Assembly: GCA_013396915.1 (NCBI GenBank)
Contig: VWZL01004359.1
Location: 302,762-366,761, forward strand
Direction of reading: 5' to 3'
Source of the DNA: Stercorarius parasiticus
Lineage: Eukaryota > Chordata > Aves > Charadriiformes > Stercorariidae
Length of the DNA: 64,000 nucleotides
A program made the position numbers and the translations under genes. Under the pieces are notes generated by a model. That model had not been told where the DNA came from and made no database searches. It saw only the letters and a list, made by a program, of their open reading frames with translations. This document shows positions 62,808 through 64,000 of the stretch, in pieces. Numbering within the stretch: position 1 is the stretch's first letter; the number at the start of each line of letters is the position of its first letter.

Positions 62808-63336
62808 GTGAGCAGGGAGCGTTTGGGATGGAGTGCATCCAACTCTGCATTTTAATCTATCTTGTGTTTGCAGAAGAGACCAAAGAATTTTCTGAGGGTC
62901 TGATGTTCTATCATCTTTCTACTGCTAGCACATTCTGCTGTAGCATTTACATCTAGAGCACTTTCAGACCATCTGGAGCAAAGCTGCATGCAAAAGAAAA
63001 AATCGAAACAAACTCTCTGCTCTTTATGTAAATCTATTCAGTGAGCCCCTTCTATCAGTAAGGCAGGTTTTTATCCTGCTTTTCTCGGGATGGATGTAAC
63101 ACTGCTGCTTATGTAACAATGCAATGAGTTTTCTCTTTTAGAATAAAAAGTAGGGTAACTAAGCAACAAAAATAATTCTTGCCCTGAACAAAATTGCTTT
63201 CCCATAGTTGGGATACTAACACCAGTACTTCTAAGAATTAAATAGTGAATGTTTCAGTGTGAATAAGTACCTTTCAGCCTTCTCCTTATGTTATTTTAGT
63301 AATGCTCAAAATGTTTTTGAAACCCTGTTTTTGTAG

Positions 63337-63419
63337 AGAGAAGCTATGGATCCAGCTCTGTACCCTGACCCACACGACTTCCAACAAAATGCCGTTGTCA
63401 TCACCGGGATCCTGTCTAA
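63337..63419 (+). other. Candidate exon C of an unknown plus-strand transcript
   Basis: The acceptor CCCTGTTTTTGTAG precedes 83 GC-balanced bases, ending TCTAA|GTATGT, a fair donor. An ATG at 63346 in strong context (G at -3, G at +4) opens MDPALYPDPHDFQQNAVVI followed by TGILS, which would run on to a stop at 63439-63441 if not spliced. A second frame is also open. No family recognised, so it may equally be a chance signal. Confidence 0.3.
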
Positions 63420-64000
63420 GTATGTTTATCTGCATGTGTAAATCAGAATACAGGATCAAGGCATGTAGCTTTCTGAGTAGATTTTTTTTTTTCTGTTAAT
63501 TCAGACTTGTCTATAACACACAAGTGCTAGCATTTAAAAACTTCATGTGAAGATTTAACACAAGGTTTGTTGATGCCTCAACTAAACTGTAAGCTGCTTA
63601 AGCTAGTGATCATCTCTATCCCCCCATCTCTGTACGGTGTTGTGTGCTGGGGAGCTGTGCTGCTGACCTTCCTGCCTGGTGCGCTCACTGCTGAGGTGAA
63701 TCCAGCTCCTGGTGACCTACAGCCTTTGTACAGCCCACCTCAGTCCCTTGACATGAATGTGAAGAGGGTTTAAGTGGTGGCTTTACCTGGAGTTTGCTGA
63801 GGCATCTCTGTGTGACCATGCAGACTTTGTGCCTGCCTGCCAAGGCTGCAGAGTGGTGAGAGCACTGCTTTGCTGGTTGGGACATTGTATTCAGGCTTCA
63901 GAAGCTACCTGGAAAAAACATTCTCCTGGGCATTAGTGACCATGTGGTTCATGTAAGGAACAAAGAAGATGAGGGAACCAATTCCATTCCCACCCTAGCT

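Larger units (their letters stand above)
62160..64000. other. Right-edge region, mostly non-coding
   Basis: Apart from candidate exons B and C it shows no recognised gene. The stretch at about 63.56-64.0 kb is GC-balanced. It contains AAACTGTAAGCTGCTTAAGC and, further on, TCTGTACGGTGTTGTGTGCTGG, which recall the 3' end of ancient amniote L2/L3-type LINEs. That assignment is weak. Confidence 0.35.

Noticed and set aside
21721..64000. SYN2 exons expected next to TAMM41 by vertebrate gene order
   Set aside because: I looked for the synapsin-2 N-terminus and its conserved ATP-grasp domain and saw nothing similar. The gene, if syntenic, starts beyond the right edge.
1..64000. CRISPR arrays, operons, tRNA or rRNA genes, prokaryote-type systems
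   Set aside because: None seen. The window has vertebrate exon-intron structure and CR1 repeats, so such systems are not expected.

Overview
This window is vertebrate nuclear DNA, and most likely avian. Coding DNA sits in short exons split by AG-flanked introns. The only clear interspersed repeats are CR1 LINEs, including one with the typical bird 3' end repeats (ATTCTATGAT-like) and a C-terminal ORF2 frame. The background is AT-rich with one sharp CpG island. It is a draft assembly: there is a 32-base N gap at 5402-5433, and single Ns at 21476 and 57117.

Left third (1-21.7 kb): one protein-coding gene can be reconstructed, TAMM41, on the minus strand. It encodes the mitochondrial phosphatidate cytidylyltransferase (CDP-diacylglycerol synthase) that feeds cardiolipin synthesis. 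Seven coding exons lie at 21385-21248, 19865-19686, 18316-18224, 13266-13116, 10870-10725, 8520-8355 and 6182-6120. They join in perfect phase to give 312 codons plus one base. The short last coding exon (about 25 residues by family length) was not found and probably lies left of the window. The start codon sits in a CpG island (about 20.93-21.72 kb). Intron 5 uses a GC donor, and exon 7 has two in-frame acceptors 9 bases apart.

Right two thirds (21.7-64 kb): there is no gene that I recognise. It is AT-rich intergenic DNA with CR1 copies (29.07-30.15 kb, plus; 41.40-41.86 kb, minus; weaker pieces near 47.96, 48.39 and 62.09 kb), pyrimidine tracts and an AT-rich tandem repeat. A 617-base block at 56500-57116 is repeated almost exactly at 57118-57733 with one N between, most simply an assembly artefact. 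From general knowledge of vertebrate gene order, TAMM41 is followed on its 5' side by SYN2. No SYN2 exon is visible here.

The most interesting unexplained signal is a set of well-formed plus-strand splice-site pairs near the right edge (58932-59050, 62776-62807, 63337-63419). They share one continuous open frame when joined, and there is a good plus-strand donor at 21623/21624 in the CpG island. This may be an unannotated transcript running away from TAMM41, coding or not. The idea is a hypothesis from sequence signals only. I see no prokaryote-type system, CRISPR array, tRNA or rRNA gene.
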